A DNA stretch of 32,922 nt, taken from Mesostigma viride. Lineage: Eukaryota > Streptophyta > Mesostigmatophyceae > Mesostigmatales > Mesostigmataceae. Each line of letters begins with the position of its first letter. The first letter of the stretch is position 1. A program made the position numbers and the translations under genes. The stretch is from NCBI GenBank assembly GCA_009746045.1, contig RPFO01000104.1, positions 2,620,948 to 2,653,869 on the forward strand, in the 5' to 3' direction. Shown in pieces: positions 31,768 to 32,922 of the stretch. The notes beneath the pieces are model-generated. The model was not told the DNA's origin and did not search any database. It saw only the letters and a list, made by a program, of their open reading frames with translations.

Positions 31768-32922
31768 GGTGCCGCGCACCCCTGCGGTAAGTGGCCATGG
31801 GCGACTGCCTTTTAGACGAAACGTGACAAATCTGGCACGCGGAAAGCAGAAAATGCTCGATTCGTTGAGAAAAATTGTTACTGATTCTATTTATGGTCGG
31901 GATTTGGCGATCTATAATGTCGCGGGGCTCTTTTTTCTTTGCCATCCGGCAGGGGGGGTCCGGCTGAATTTCTGGTCGGGAATGAATAAAGTATATTGGA
32001 ATGCTGCGGTGTGATTGTCGATTGGTTGCCAGTTTTTGATTGGTCCTAAAGGAAAGCTAGTTTAATGATGTTTCTAAGCCGTAAAAATTCCCGCTGCTAT
32101 CTTACCTTTCCGTCATTTTGCGGTAAGATAACATTAGGCCCTGCGGCGATGCGACGCCCGAAACTACTCCATGTAAGGGTGTGGCCTTTTTCCTTGTGGC
32201 CTTGGGCACGAATAAAGTGCCCGTTATGGTACGTTTTTTGTGTTAAACGTCTAAGATATGCGCGTTTCCCTGCTTTTCTTACCATCGTTTGAGCCGTAAG
32301 CTTTTTTGCCTTCTTTCCGGCCAGATGCAGCCATGAAAGTTGCGGGTCCTGGGCTTGCATCGCTGGATTCCTGGGTTTACTAGTTAATGTCGGAGTTGTT
32401 TGCGCGTGCCGCAACTTCGGAGGTAAATGCTTTATTTTCATCTTCTGTCTTTGCTATGACGTTGTGTCAATTACGTCGTCTTCACTAGCAGCGGCATCAT
32501 TTTCCCCCAGACACTGACGAGGTGGAACTGTCCTCCTAAAGAAGAGCGGCTCCGTGCTTGTTAGAAAGGAGGCAGTGTGCATTTTGCGGGACACAATGCT
32601 TTTGGTGGCACATGCGTCAGGTAGGCTGTTCCAATGGTCTACTTCACCTTTTCCCACGAGTAAAATGTTAGCATTTGTCATGCTAACCGGCAGCTAGCCA
32701 CAGGTTTGGCTGGAATTAAAAAGTTCAGCTTATTTTTCTCTTTAATATATACTGCGTGTTGGTCCTCCACAGTGTCCGGCTTGTTGGGCTTTTGGAAGAG
32801 GGTTTAATAATGTGTTTGTTGGGTGGAACACTTTTACGTTTGTTGTTGGCACAAATCACACATTATTAGCCTGAGATAGGCATGACATATGCTGCGCTCA
32901 GCCGTGTCGTCCTACCCGCCTT
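31768..32922. repeat. 1.15-kb interspersed repeat, copy 2 (runs off the window end)
   Basis: Direct-orientation copy of 25208-26370. The two align from CGCGCACCCC at the left to the last base of the window. Differences are mostly one-base insertions or deletions in short runs, with few substitutions. Confidence 0.9.

Overview
The window looks like nuclear DNA of a green alga (chlorophyte or prasinophyte; species not assigned). The evidence is a GT-AG intron-rich housekeeping gene, a tyrosine-recombinase retrotransposon of the PAT/Kangaroo type known from volvocine algae, TGTAA motifs after coding ends, and extreme loads of tetranucleotide microsatellites and minisatellites. There is nothing bacterial here: no operons, CRISPR arrays, tRNAs or rRNAs were seen.

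Layout. 1-1869: non-coding, with GGGT and CCCA microsatellites and a 31-bp tandem repeat. 1870-7867 (+): six exons of a methylthioribose-1-phosphate isomerase gene (methionine salvage). Its first and last exons were not found. 7868-11705: mostly non-coding, with remnants of a LINE-type ORF1 at 10492-11065. 11706-13530: a 1.8-kb microsatellite that switches motif from CCCT to GTGC to GTCC. 13550-18940 (+): a structurally complete PAT-type retrotransposon with split direct repeats A1-ORFs-B1-A2-B2, a Gag-like ORF and an RT-RNase H-tyrosine recombinase ORF broken by one base in a C run. 19080-19290: a small MITE-like inverted-repeat element. 20060-23410 (-): a spliced transposase-like gene, followed by three ~230-bp repeats carrying a CCGGCCGG core. 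24131-32922: gene-free. It holds an AT-rich stretch, two copies of a 1.15-kb repeat (25208 and 31768), a 30-bp minisatellite, a 73-bp satellite with 773-bp higher-order structure, GGGA/GAGAGG tracts, a 380-bp tandem repeat and a 625-bp foldback element.

The most unusual signal is in the isomerase gene. Most of its introns contain imperfect copies ('echoes') of the adjoining exon-intron junctions. In intron 3 the exon end plus its splice donor is the first unit of a 45-46-bp tandem array. A donor duplication of the same kind is present in the unrelated transposase gene at 21759-21935. A second strong result is that the retrotransposon boundaries can be read from the window itself: an AAT core at both ends and at the B1/A2 junction, and a paralogous unoccupied target at 11426-11514.

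Some frameshifts and indel-rich repeat differences look like homopolymer miscalls from long-read sequencing, so the 'broken' genes should be treated with care.
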